Under the pieces are notes generated by a model. That model was given only the letters and a program-made list of their open reading frames with translations, searched no databases and had not been told where the DNA came from. A program made the translations under genes and the position numbers. This document shows positions 9,832 through 19,463 of a DNA stretch of 64,000 bases, piece by piece. The stretch is from Gemmatimonadota bacterium (GTDB lineage: Bacteria; Gemmatimonadota; Gemmatimonadetes; Longimicrobiales; Gaopeijiaceae), in contig JAPPGZ010000024.1 of assembly GCA_028874905.1 (NCBI GenBank), forward strand, positions 1 to 64,000, read 5' to 3'. How positions within the stretch are numbered: position 1 is the first letter of the stretch; each line of letters begins with the position of its first letter.

Positions 9832-10904
9832 GCCTCTACGACCAGCGCCTGGAGGCCGACCTCGCCGCAATCCGCACGCGGCTGCAGGGTGTCGGAGACG
9901 AGGTCCTGCACAATTTGCGGCACGGGGCGCGGGCGGTCCTCGACCTCGACCGGCGCCTCGCCAACGATACCCTGATCAGGGACCGCGCGGTCAACCAGGC
10001 CACACGCGAGGTCGATCACCTGTGCCACCTCTTCGTGGCCCGGCATCTTCCGAGCGGAAGTCACCTCCGTTTCATCTCCGGGGTGCTGCGGCTTGCCGTC
10101 GCAATGGAACGGGTGGGCGACTACTCGGTCGCGATCTGTCGGGTGGCGAGGCAGATCGAGTCCCCCCTGCCCGATGCGGTGTTGAACAACATCGAACTGA
10201 TGAGCGAGCATGCGCGACGGGCGCTGCGGGCGGCTCTGGACGGGTTTCTGGAAGGTGACCCGGACGCGGCGCATGTTTCGCGGGGGTTCGCCGCTCAGAC
10301 CGCCGCGCTCTACCCCTACGCCTTCGAAATCCTGAGCGCGGCTGCGGATTCGGACCCTCGTCCGGCGCGCGACCTCTTCGGGGCGTTGCTGGTCTTTCGG
10401 CTCTTGCAGCGGACCGCGGAGCAGGCGGAGAACATTTGCCAGCAAACGCTGTTCGCGGTAACGGGGGAACGGAAGCGGGACAAGCGCTACCGCATGCTCT
10501 TCGTGGACGAGAACAACGCCATGGTCAGCAAGATGGCGGAGCTGGCGTGTGTCGAAAGCTATCCGCACGCCGGCCGCGTCGGCTCGGCCGGGCTCGAGGC
10601 AGCGGCCGAATTCGCTCCGGCATTGCGTAGGTTCTGCCGGCGCCGGGGGATGGTTCTGCCGGCTGATGACGCCCCTAGAAACTTCGCCGATGCGCTCGAC
10701 TCGTCGCGGCACTATCACGTGATCGTGGGGTTGGGGGTGGATCCCACCAACCATTGTTCCGTCCCCTACCGGACAGCCGCTCTCCAGTGGGATCTGGACC
10801 AGGACGCGACCGGCGGCGACTCCAGCGCCGAGGAGCTGTACCGGGAACTCATGCGGCGGATTCGCGGCCTGATGACGACTCTGGGGGTTCGGGACGACGA
10901 GTGA
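9822..10904 (+). CDS. phoU: PhoU domain fused to a degenerate LMW-phosphatase/ArsC-like domain
   Basis: The product is 360 aa, longer than ordinary PhoU (about 220-240 aa). Residues 5-215 are helical PhoU-like repeats ('AVNQATREVDHLCHLFVARHLPSG', 'AVAMERVGDYSVAICRVAR'). PhoU restrains PstSCAB and PhoR signalling. Residues 223-330 look like a low-molecular-weight phosphatase or arsenate-reductase fold: 'RMLFVDENNAMVSKMAELA' aligns with the 'VLFVCxGNxCRSxMAE' loop. The catalytic Cys is replaced by Asp229 and the Arg of CX5R by Val235, while Asn, Ser and MAE remain. It is probably a non-catalytic sensor domain (inference). The start is GTG 9822, or TTG 9828 overlapping the pstS stop with GGAG at 5 nt. 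Confidence 0.85.
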   Translation: MRLSLYDQRLEADLAAIRTRLQGVGDEVLHNLRHGARAVLDLDRRLANDTLIRDRAVNQATREVDHLCHLFVARHLPSGSHLRFISGVLRLAVAMERVGDYSVAICRVARQIESPLPDAVLNNIELMSEHARRALRAALDGFLEGDPDAAHVSRGFAAQTAALYPYAFEILSAAADSDPRPARDLFGALLVFRLLQRTAEQAENICQQTLFAVTGERKRDKRYRMLFVDENNAMVSKMAELACVESYPHAGRVGSAGLEAAAEFAPALRRFCRRRGMVLPADDAPRNFADALDSSRHYHVIVGLGVDPTNHCSVPYRTAALQWDLDQDATGGDSSAEELYRELMRRIRGLMTTLGVRDDE

Positions 10905-11851
10905 CGCCTCCGGACTACACCGCGACCGCACCGAGGCCAACCGCAATGGATCCGCGTGACGCAATGGATCGGCGCGACCTCGCGTGGTACGTGGACCGGG
11001 TGGCCCAGGCGCTCGTCTTCGTGGGTGGCATCTCCGCGATCATCTTCATCCTCGGGATCTTCGTATTCGTCACCAAGGAAGGGCTCGACTTCGTCCTCGG
11101 ATCGCTCAATCTCGGTGAGTTCTTTACGTCGATCGCGTGGCGTCCCACCTCCAACAACCCCACCTATGGCGCCCTGGCGCTCATGGTGGGCACGGCCAGC
11201 GTCACGGGCTTCGCGATGCTCTTTTCCGTTCCGCTGTCGCTGGGCGCCGCGCTCTATATCGGGGAATTCGCCACGGGGAAGACTCGCGAAGCACTCAAGA
11301 TCCTGGTGGAAATGCTCGCCGCGATTCCCTCGGTGGTGTGGGGCTTCGTCGGCATGTCGATCATGAACCCGCTGATCATCGAGACGTTTGACGTGCCGGT
11401 GGGGCTGGGCGTGCTGAACGCCGGGCTCATCCTGGGACTGATGGCCGCACCGATCATGACCACCATTGCGGAGGACGCCCTGAAGGCGGTTCCCGACACC
11501 TACCGGGAGGCTGCTGAGGCCCTGGGGGCCACGCGCTGGGAGGTGATTCTCAAGGTGGTGATCCCGGCCAGCAAGAATGGACTTTTGGCGGCTGTGCTAC
11601 TCGGCGTGGGAAGGGGCTTCGGAGAGACCATGGCCGTGCTGATGGCCTCGGGCCATGCGATCAACCTGCCCACGAGCCCGTTCGACTCCGTGCGCGCCCT
11701 CACGGCAACGATCGCCGCCGAACTCGGGGATACGGTATACGGATCGAGTCACTACGGTGCACTCTTCACCCTGGGCATCTTCCTGTTCCTGGTCACCTTC
11801 ATCGTCAACCTCACCGCGGACGTCGTGGTTCGCGGCATCCGGAAGAAATAG
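10901..11851 (+). CDS. pstC: phosphate ABC transporter permease PstC
   Basis: The product is 316 aa. Six hydrophobic segments begin with 'ALVFVGGISAIIFILGIFVFV'. The permease EAA loop reads 'EALGATRWEVILKVVIPASKNGLLAAVLLGVGRGFGETMAV'. The family-typical 'PTYGALALMVGTASVTGFAMLFSVPLSLGAALYI' and 'AIPSVVWGF' are present. With PstA it forms the membrane channel for phosphate. I use the GTG at 10901, which overlaps the phoU stop (GTGA). An ATG at 10946 with a GAGG upstream is an alternative that removes a non-conserved Pro/Ala-rich head. Confidence 0.94.
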   Translation: MTPPDYTATAPRPTAMDPRDAMDRRDLAWYVDRVAQALVFVGGISAIIFILGIFVFVTKEGLDFVLGSLNLGEFFTSIAWRPTSNNPTYGALALMVGTASVTGFAMLFSVPLSLGAALYIGEFATGKTREALKILVEMLAAIPSVVWGFVGMSIMNPLIIETFDVPVGLGVLNAGLILGLMAAPIMTTIAEDALKAVPDTYREAAEALGATRWEVILKVVIPASKNGLLAAVLLGVGRGFGETMAVLMASGHAINLPTSPFDSVRALTATIAAELGDTVYGSSHYGALFTLGIFLFLVTFIVNLTADVVVRGIRKK

Positions 11852-11854
11852 CCC

Positions 11855-12724
11855 GTGTTCACCGCGACGACGCTCAACCGGAGAAGCTACCGGACCCAGA
11901 ACGTGGCCCGGGCCGTGTTCTTCCTGATGACCGTGACCCTGGTGATCCCGGTGCTGATCATCATCGGCACTCTGGTCGTGAAGGGGGGACCGGCGATCTC
12001 GTGGGAGTTCCTCTTCACGGAGCCGCGCGACGGGATGACGGCCGGCGGGATCTTCCCGGCACTGGTAGGAACCGTATGGCTGGTGGCAGTGGCGCTGCTG
12101 GCTTCAGTGCCGGTTGGGGTGGCCGCGGCCCTTTACCTGAGCGAATACGCGCCGGACAACCTGCTGACCCGGACCATCAACCTGGCGATCATCAACCTGG
12201 CCGGAGTGCCCTCGATCGTGCACGCGCTCTTCGGCGTGGGCGCGTTCGTCCTCTTCTTCAACATCGGAGCCTCGATCCTCGCCGCCAGTCTGACTCTCGC
12301 CGTGATGACGCTGCCGGTCGTCATCGTTGCCACGCGCGAGTCGCTCCAGGCGGTACCGCAGGCGTTCAGGGAAGCATGTTGGAACATGGGGGCCACACGC
12401 TGGCAGACGATTCGCAAAGTCGTTCTACCCAATTCGATCAGCGGGATCCTCACCGGGGTGATCCTCGAGGTCTCACGGACGTCCGGAGAGACTGCGCCGA
12501 TCATGTTCACGGGAGCCGCCGCGTTCGTGGCGTTCCTTCCGGCCAGCGTGTTCGATCAGACGATGGCCATGTCCTACCATCTGTACTACATCGCGACCCA
12601 GCAGACCGGCGTGCCCGAGGAGATTCCGTTCGGCGTGGCCCTGGTGCTTATCTCGATCGTGCTGATGATGAACGCCATCTCGATCGCGTTCCGGGTCTAC
12701 CTGCGGGGCCTGAAGAAATGGTAG
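11855..12724 (+). CDS. pstA: phosphate ABC transporter permease PstA
   Basis: The product is 289 aa from a GTG 3 nt after pstC. Membrane segments include 'AVFFLMTVTLVIPVLIIIGTLVV' and 'IFPALVGTVWLVAVALLASVPVGVAAALYLSEYA'. The EAA-type loop reads 'CWNMGATRWQTIRKVVLPNSISGILTGVILEVSRTSGETAPI'. 'GVPSIVHALFGVGAFVLFF' corresponds to the PstA region after TM3. It pairs with PstC. Its last codons (AAA TGG TAG) overlap the pstB1 start (ATG GTA G), a 7-nt overlap that couples permease and ATPase translation. Confidence 0.94.
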   Translation: MFTATTLNRRSYRTQNVARAVFFLMTVTLVIPVLIIIGTLVVKGGPAISWEFLFTEPRDGMTAGGIFPALVGTVWLVAVALLASVPVGVAAALYLSEYAPDNLLTRTINLAIINLAGVPSIVHALFGVGAFVLFFNIGASILAASLTLAVMTLPVVIVATRESLQAVPQAFREACWNMGATRWQTIRKVVLPNSISGILTGVILEVSRTSGETAPIMFTGAAAFVAFLPASVFDQTMAMSYHLYYIATQQTGVPEEIPFGVALVLISIVLMMNAISIAFRVYLRGLKKW

Positions 12725-13552
12725 ACGGGTTGCCTGCGTCTGCGACGGCCGGCGTGCTGGCCGCGGCGACGACCGCCGGCGGGGTTGCGAGCCCGCTCTA
12801 CGGGGAGCCTCCCATCATCGAAGTGCGGGACCTGACGATTTCATACGATGGTCAACCCGCGCTGCGGGACATTTCGCTGGACATTTTCAGGCACGAAATC
12901 TTCGGGATCATCGGCCCCGCCAACAGCGGCAAGACGTCGTTCCTGCGCACGCTCAACCGCATGGACGGCTTCAATCCGGGGATGGACGTGCGTGGGAGCA
13001 TCCGTCTCAACGGGAAGGACATCAACGACTGGCGCAACGTGTACGCGCTACGCTCCAGGATCGGGGTCGTGTTCCCGTTGCCGGTGGGCTTGCCGTTGAC
13101 CGTGTACGACAACGTGGCCTTCTCGCCGCGGCTGCGCGGGATTCGCAGGAAGGCCGATCTGGACGAAGTCGTCGAACGGTGCCTGACCCGCGCCGCGCTG
13201 TGGGATGAGGTCAAGGACCGGCTGGATTCGCTGGGGAGCCTGCTTTCCGGTGGCCAACAGCAGCGGCTCACGATCGCGCGCGCGCTGTCGCAGGAACCGG
13301 AATTGCTGCTCCTGGACGAGTTCTCGATCGCGGTCGATCCGGTGACCACCATGCGTATCGAGGACGTTCTCCGGGAACTGCGCTCCGAACTGACGATCGT
13401 GCTGGTGACGAACCTGGTGCAGCAGGCGCGCCGGCTGGCCGACCGCACGGCCTTCTTTCTGATGGGTGAGATGGTCGACATCGGCGCCACGGAGGATCTC
13501 TTTGAGGGCAGGGTCCGGGACGAGCGCACGACCGGCTATATCGAGGGACGCT

Positions 13553-13560
<8 letters not shown>
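12718..13560 (+). CDS. pstB: PstB1: phosphate ABC ATPase subunit with degenerate Q-loop and switch
   Basis: The product is 280 aa with an Ala-rich 33-residue head not seen in ordinary PstB. Walker A 'GPANSGKT' (66-73), signature 'LLSGGQQQRLTIARAL' (LSGGQ 176-180) and Walker B 'LLLLDE' (196-201) are present. Three normally invariant positions differ. The Q-loop reads 'GVVFPLPVG', with Pro120 for the Gln of 'VFQRPNP'. The switch reads 'VTNL', with Asn232 for His. 'DEP' has become 'DEF'. The site built on its own Walker motifs is therefore unlikely to hydrolyse ATP efficiently. It can still give LSGGQ to a partner, and the adjacent PstB2 is the obvious candidate. The gene overlaps pstA and pstB2. 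Confidence 0.93.
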
Positions 13561-14337
<777 letters not shown>

Positions 14338-14338
<1 letters not shown>

Positions 14339-15996
14339 TGGTGATGCGCGTCCTGGTCACGGCCGGTTTGCTTGCGGCCGTCGGTTCCTGCTCGCCGGAG
14401 CCGCCGCCAGCGGACCTGATCCTCCACAACGGCCGGGTCATCACCGTCGACTCCGGCCTTGGCGATGTAGCGGCGCTGGCCGCGCGCGCGGGGCGGGTGC
14501 AGGCCGTGGGCTCCGATGCCGAGGTGCTCCGGCTGCGCGGCCCGGACACCCATGTCGTTGACCTCGGCGGCCGCAGCGTTGTCCCTGGCCTGACCGACAA
14601 CCACTTCCATGCGCTGGGCGGTGGCCCCGGCGTGGACCTGTCGGGCGTGCGCACGATGGCCGACCTGCTGGACGCCATCGCGGCCCGCGCCGCCGAGACC
14701 GAACCCGGCGAACTCGTCGTCACAAACAGCAACTGGCATGAGGGCCAGTTGGCGGAGCAGAGACTGCCCCTGCGCGACGACCTCGACCGCGTGGCGCCGG
14801 ATCACCCCGTGGTTGTCGTACGCGGTGGTCACGAGTTCATCCTCAACTCGGCGGCCCTGTCGCGCTGGGGCATCGACGAGGCCGACGAGTCGCCGCCGGG
14901 TGGGCGAATCGGGCGCTACGACGACGGTCGTCTCAACGGGGAACTGGTGGATCGCGCCAAGGACCCGGTGACCCTGCCGGCACGGACCGCGGAGGACGCG
15001 GCGGCCCGCTTCCTTGAAACACAGGCCGTGATGAACGCCCTGGGCGTGACGGCGCTGCGGATACCGGGCGGCACGCCGGAGCAGTACACCATGCTGCGGA
15101 GGCTGGCCGAAGAGGACCGGCTTACGATGCGGGTCGAGTTCCTTTTCCGCTTGCGCGGCACGCCTGTGGACGAGGTGCGTACGGTTGTGGCGTCGTGGGG
15201 CGTGCCACCGGACTTCACCACGGGCCTCCTCTCGGTGGGCGGCGTCAAGCTCGGGGTCGATGGGGGCTTCGAGGGCGGATGGATGCGGGAACCCTACGAG
15301 GAGCCGTGGGGAAGGGGAGGCACGTTCCATGGACTGCAGACGATCCCGACCGAGCTGTTCCACGGCACGGTCCGGGAGCTGAGCGCGCTGGGTTGGCGCG
15401 TCGCGACACACGCGGTGGGCGATGCCGCCATCGACCTCGTTCTGGGTGCGTATGAACAGGCGGACGCCGCCACCCCCATGGCGGAACGACGCTGGACGAT
15501 CGAACACGGCTTCATACCCGCGCCCGACCAGTTCGAGCGAGTGCGCCGGCTCGGCCTCACGGTAACCGCGCAACATCACCTCTACGTGGCGGCCCCGAGC
15601 CTGGTCGACTACTGGGGCGCCGTGCGCGCGGCGCTGACGACCCCCTTGAGCCGCTATATCGAAGAACAGATCCCGGTTTCGCTCGGGACCGACTCGCCGG
15701 TGATTCCTCACAGCCCGTTTGCCGTGCTCTATCACTTCGCGACCCGCGGCACCATTTCCGCGGGCACAATGGGCGCCGAGTACGCCGTCGGCCGCATGGA
15801 GGCGCTTCGCACCATGACCACGGGATACGCGTACCAGGTGTTTGCGGAATCGGAGCGGGGGACCCTGGCCCCCGCGATGGCCGCCGACCTGACGGTGTTG
15901 TCCGGCGACTACCTGGCCGTGCCCGATGCCGAGATCCCCGGGCTGACTGCGGTGATCACCGTCGTAGACGGGAGGATTGTGCACGACGCGCGTTGA
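14338..15996 (+). CDS. amidohydrolase family 3 lipoprotein (YtcJ-like)
   Basis: The product is 552 aa from the ATG at 14338 (TGATG with the pstB2 stop; GAGGGG upstream). The N-terminus 'LVTAGLLAAVGSCSPE' is a lipoprotein signal. 'LILHNGRVITVDSG' starts the composite beta-sandwich and 'VVPGLTDNHFHALGGG' holds the HxH metal site. 'ATHAVGDAAIDLVLGAYEQA', 'IEHGFIPAPDQFERVRRLGLTVTAQHHL' and 'PVSLGTDSP' give the later His/Asp ligands of family 3 amidohydrolases. Substrates of this group vary and cannot be named. Its tight coupling to the pst operon is unexpected. The 3' end overlaps the convergent methyltransferase gene by 41 nt. Confidence 0.88.
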
Positions 15997-17071
15997 CAGC
16001 CTGGGTGCGCGAGCGGCGCCGACCAGCGGGTATCCGCCTGGTGGGGCGGAGCCCGTCCCTGGCGCGCCAGACGCGAAACTGCCCTCGGTCGGCCAGCGCG
16101 CACACGTCCCCAAACGAGTCCCCCAGCACGCGGGCAAGCGGAAGCCGGCGCTGAGCAACGAGCAGGAGACTTCCACCCTTCGCGAGGGTGGACGGGGCGC
16201 CCCGTGCCAGAGCTTCGACGGTGCTCAGGCTTTGGGCGCTGCCGACGTGGATCGGCGGGTTCGTGACGATCAGGTCGAACGGGCCCGGGACCGCGGAGAG
16301 GTCGCTGCCCCGCGCCAGGATGGCTCCTGGAGCGTTCACGGCGGCCGCGGCCAGGGAAATGACGTCGGGTTCCAGCAGGTGTACCTCGGTACGCCGGCTC
16401 GCGCGTCCCAGCACGGCCGCGCCGATGGGGCCCGTACCGGCGCCGAAATCCAGGACGCGCGACCCGGCGGGAATGTCGGGCAGGGCCTCGATGAGCAGGG
16501 CCGTCGCCGGATCGAGGCGGCCGTACGCGAAGACGCCGGGATAGAAGGTCCAGGCCCGCTCGCCGGTGCCCCAGTCAACGGGTGCCTGGAACTTCCAGCT
16601 GTCGAGGCCGTCCGGTCGGGGCGGCGGCTGTCCCTTTACGGCAGTGAGCACGCGGCAGCGGCGCTTGATCAGGGCGGCGCGGGGCTCGTCGGTCCCGTCC
16701 GGGAAGTGCCGAGCCGCCGACCGGATGCCCTCGTTGTTGGCACCGTAGAGGTGGATACGGCGGCCGTCATGCACCCGGGCCGCAGCAGCGTGGAGAAGCA
16801 TGGCGGCTTCCAGTGAGGAGCGCGGCATCCTCACCCACACCTCGCCGAACGGGCCCGTCGGCGGCCAGGGCGTGTGGAGCTGGTTCCGGGACGGCAGGCG
16901 GTGCCAGCGGGTGACCGTGCGCCCGAGATCCTCCAGTGCACGGGCGAGGCGGGGAGAGGAGTCGCCCAGTACGAGTGCCGTGCCGTCGGTAGTGCCTGTC
17001 GCGCCGCGCGGCCGGGTACTGGCCCACTCGGCCGCTACCTCGGCGGCCATTTTGCCGCGCGGAGGGTTCAC
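15956..17071 (-). CDS. class I SAM methyltransferase, RsmC/RlmG-like rRNA guanine N2-MTase
   Basis: The product is about 371 aa. Residues 1-190 form a degenerate N-terminal MTase-like half ('WHRLPSRNQLHTPWPPTGPFGEVWVRMP', 'RIHLYGANNEGI'). The C-terminal half has 'FYPGVFAYGRLDPATALLIEAL', motif I 'VLDFGAGTGPIGAAVL', acidic 'VHLLEPD' and the catalytic 'FDLIVTNPPIHVG' (NPP-type). This two-half layout is that of RsmC/RlmG enzymes, which methylate N2 of guanines in rRNA. The GTG at 17071 overlaps the cls stop (GTGA); an ATG at 17050 is the alternative start. The Arg-rich C-terminal tail runs 41 nt into the convergent amidohydrolase gene. Confidence 0.85.
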   Translation of the reverse strand: MNPPRGKMAAEVAAEWASTRPRGATGTTDGTALVLGDSSPRLARALEDLGRTVTRWHRLPSRNQLHTPWPPTGPFGEVWVRMPRSSLEAAMLLHAAAARVHDGRRIHLYGANNEGIRSAARHFPDGTDEPRAALIKRRCRVLTAVKGQPPPRPDGLDSWKFQAPVDWGTGERAWTFYPGVFAYGRLDPATALLIEALPDIPAGSRVLDFGAGTGPIGAAVLGRASRRTEVHLLEPDVISLAAAAVNAPGAILARGSDLSAVPGPFDLIVTNPPIHVGSAQSLSTVEALARGAPSTLAKGGSLLLVAQRRLPLARVLGDSFGDVCALADRGQFRVWRARDGLRPTRRIPAGRRRSRTQAVNARRAQSSRLRR

Positions 17072-18510
17072 AGCAGCGCAGAGACTAGGCCCGCGGCGTT
17101 CTCGGCCAGCCTGAGCGGCCAACTGCGCGCCGACCACCGGGCCGCATCGACTTTGGTGCAGTCCTCGAGGTAGCGCATTTGAAGGAGACGAAGTTCCGAG
17201 GCGAAGTCGCTGTCGTATATCAGCGTGCTGAGTTCGAAATTGATCTCGAAGCTGCGTCGGTCCAGGTTGGCGGTGCTCACGAGCGCAAAATCGCGGTCCA
17301 CTGTGATGGTCTTGGCGTGAAGCAGCCCCTTCGTGAATTCGTGCACTTCGGCGCCCGCGTTGAGCAGCGTCTCGTAGAAGCTCCGGCTGGCGAGCGCGAC
17401 GAGGGGCGAGTCGTTCCTGGCCGGGACGACGATGATCGTCCTGACGCCGCGGATCGCCGCCGTGGTCAGCGCCGCGAGCGTACCCTCGTCGGGGACGAAA
17501 TAGGGCGTGGTGAGGATGAGTTCTTCGCGAGCCATGTGAACGGCGGACTGGATCACGCGCACCAGCGCCTGGTTCTGTGAGTTGACGCCTGTGCCTACGA
17601 TCTGCACGATGCGGCCGTCCGGAAACTCCTCGGGCGGCTGGGCGATCAGGTGGTCGAGGTTCTCTTCGGTGTCCATGAACCAGTCTTCGATGAAGAGGGC
17701 CTGAAGGTCGCGCACCGCGGGCCCCTCGATTCTGAGCGTCGCGTCGATCCACGGTGCAAAACGCGGCTTCGGGTGAAACGCCTCCTCGGCAATGTTGTGA
17801 CTTCCCGTGTAGCCCACGCGACCGTCCACGACCGCGAACTTTCGATGATTGCGCATGTCGAAGCGGATGGAGGCAATCTGCGTGATCCGCGTCGGCAGTG
17901 CCGCGACCACCTGGACACCCGCATTCTTCAGCGTGCGGCACAACTCCGACTTCAGGAAGTCACTCGATCCGACGTTGTCCACCAGCAGACGGCATGCAAC
18001 TCCCCGTTGCGTCGCCCTGACGAGCGCAGCGGCGACCGTCCGCCCGACGTTGTCGTCCAGGTAGATGTAGGACAACAGGTGGACATGGTCCCGCGCGTCG
18101 TCGATGTCGGCCACCAGCGCCCGCGTGAAACGCTCCGCCGTAGCCACCAGTTTCAGCCGGTTTCCGTTGCGCGGCAGCGTGTCGCTCCCAAGCCGTGCGA
18201 GCCGGGCGATGGCCTCGCTGCCCCAGGGCACAACGGTCGCAGCCGTCGTCTGGTGCCAGGCGCGCTGCAGGACGGTACGAATATTCTTCTGGATCGTGCG
18301 GTGACGGCGTTTGCGCTTGCTGCCGGTACGCACCTCGCCCACGACCAGGTACAGGACGATCCCGCCGAACGGGACGGCGATGATCACAAGAATCCAGGCG
18401 AGCGACGAGGGTTGGCGGACGCGTGGACGCAGTAGCACGAACACAACGAAGACCGCATGCAGCCCGATGACCCCGGCAGTAACGACAAAAGCACCCAGGG
18501 TCGAGATCAT
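17068..18510 (-). CDS. cls: cardiolipin synthase (phospholipase D superfamily)
   Basis: The product is 480 aa. Two N-terminal membrane helices ('FVVTAGVIGLHAVFVVFVLL', 'LAWILVIIAVPFGGIVLYLVVGE') precede two PLD domains. The HKD motifs are 'RNHRKFAVVDGRVGYTGSHN' and 'LLHAKTITVDRDFALVSTAN'. 'WIDATLRIEGPAV' and 'YFVPDEGTLAAL' are also family features. The enzyme joins two phosphatidylglycerol molecules into cardiolipin at the inner membrane. It starts 12 nt after a small lipoprotein gene in the same direction and overlaps the methyltransferase start by 4 nt. Confidence 0.94.
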   Translation of the reverse strand: MISTLGAFVVTAGVIGLHAVFVVFVLLRPRVRQPSSLAWILVIIAVPFGGIVLYLVVGEVRTGSKRKRRHRTIQKNIRTVLQRAWHQTTAATVVPWGSEAIARLARLGSDTLPRNGNRLKLVATAERFTRALVADIDDARDHVHLLSYIYLDDNVGRTVAAALVRATQRGVACRLLVDNVGSSDFLKSELCRTLKNAGVQVVAALPTRITQIASIRFDMRNHRKFAVVDGRVGYTGSHNIAEEAFHPKPRFAPWIDATLRIEGPAVRDLQALFIEDWFMDTEENLDHLIAQPPEEFPDGRIVQIVGTGVNSQNQALVRVIQSAVHMAREELILTTPYFVPDEGTLAALTTAAIRGVRTIIVVPARNDSPLVALASRSFYETLLNAGAEVHEFTKGLLHAKTITVDRDFALVSTANLDRRSFEINFELSTLIYDSDFASELRLLQMRYLEDCTKVDAARWSARSWPLRLAENAAGLVSALL

Positions 18511-18522
18511 GCCGACAGAGGA

Positions 18523-19164
18523 CTACCCGTCGCGAGGCGGGACAATCATGATATGGGCTCCGGGCGTGCCCGCGGACATCAGGTAGGGACCACCCTGAAC
18601 GGGCGCAGCCGACAGGCCGATCGACTGCTCGGTTGCTCCAGGCACGTAGATGACCCATCGGAGCATGCCTTCGGCGGTCCGCGTCTCGCTGTCCCACGTT
18701 CCGTCGAAGATATACTGCGTGGCGGACATGACCGGCATCGGAAGCGAGCCCGCCTCCATCTCCTCGAAGCGAACAAGGTATCGGTCCTCGCGACTGGTAC
18801 CCGCCGCGTCCAGTTCCCTGCCGCGGGCAAAGTAGGGTTCCAGTGAAGCGTGGTAGCACGATGAGGAGAATTGCTCACTGGCCGGGTTGGACGCCAGGCA
18901 GATGAAGTCGTTGGATCCCTCGCGAAGTTGCACAACGGTGCCGTCGGTTGCGTAGCCGAGGACTCGGGCCCCTTCGGCCAGGTCACCCGGTGCGGCCGTG
19001 AGCGCCTGGGCGACCTGCTCTTCGGGATTGGCTACCTGTGGAGAAGCGCAGCTCCATGCGGCGGACACGGCCAGTGCGGCCAACGCGAGCAGGCCTCGGT
19101 GAATCGCGCCTCCGCGCGGTGACATGGAACCCGTGGTTGGGGTCAGGCGCTTCAAACGTTTCAT
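18523..19164 (-). CDS. secreted lipoprotein of unknown function
   Basis: The product is 213 aa from ATG 19164, with GGAAGGA about 9 nt upstream; the longer track start is not needed. The N-terminus is basic and hydrophobic ('GLLALAALAVSAAWSCASP'), with Cys in a likely lipobox. The mature region has a long Ala/Glu stretch, 'VLGYATDGTVVQLREGSNDFICLASNP', 'SSSCYHASLEPYFARGREL' and a C-terminal 'GGPYLMSAGTPGAHIMIVPP'. I do not recognise the family. Two Cys in the middle could form a disulfide. It sits in the same direction just upstream of cls. Confidence 0.7.
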   Translation of the reverse strand: MKRLKRLTPTTGSMSPRGGAIHRGLLALAALAVSAAWSCASPQVANPEEQVAQALTAAPGDLAEGARVLGYATDGTVVQLREGSNDFICLASNPASEQFSSSCYHASLEPYFARGRELDAAGTSREDRYLVRFEEMEAGSLPMPVMSATQYIFDGTWDSETRTAEGMLRWVIYVPGATEQSIGLSAAPVQGGPYLMSAGTPGAHIMIVPPRDG

Positions 19165-19463
19165 GACAAGCCATCCTTCCCATTGCTGATGGTCCCGGCG
19201 GGACTGGGGGGTCCCACCCGGCGATACGGCCCCCCGATCATGCAACAACGATCTGCGGCGGGATTCGGTTTCCGAAGATTCGACGATTGCCCGGTGTGGC
19301 GCTAGGGGTCGTTGGCGAGGCCTTGCCCGAAGCGAGGATTTGCCTGGACGCCGGAGTCGGGACAGGGTGCGACTCGAAGGCCGGCGACGCGTCCACTGGC
19401 GCGCAGCGGTGTTCTTCGTGCAGATTCGGTGTGCAAGGCGTTGATTCCCCTTCGTGACGGGAT
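19165..19463. other. divergent intergenic region, no gene seen
   Basis: These 299 nt separate the minus-strand lipoprotein gene from the plus-strand serine hydrolase gene and should hold both promoters. I see no convincing RNA gene, terminator or long repeat. Confidence 0.5.
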
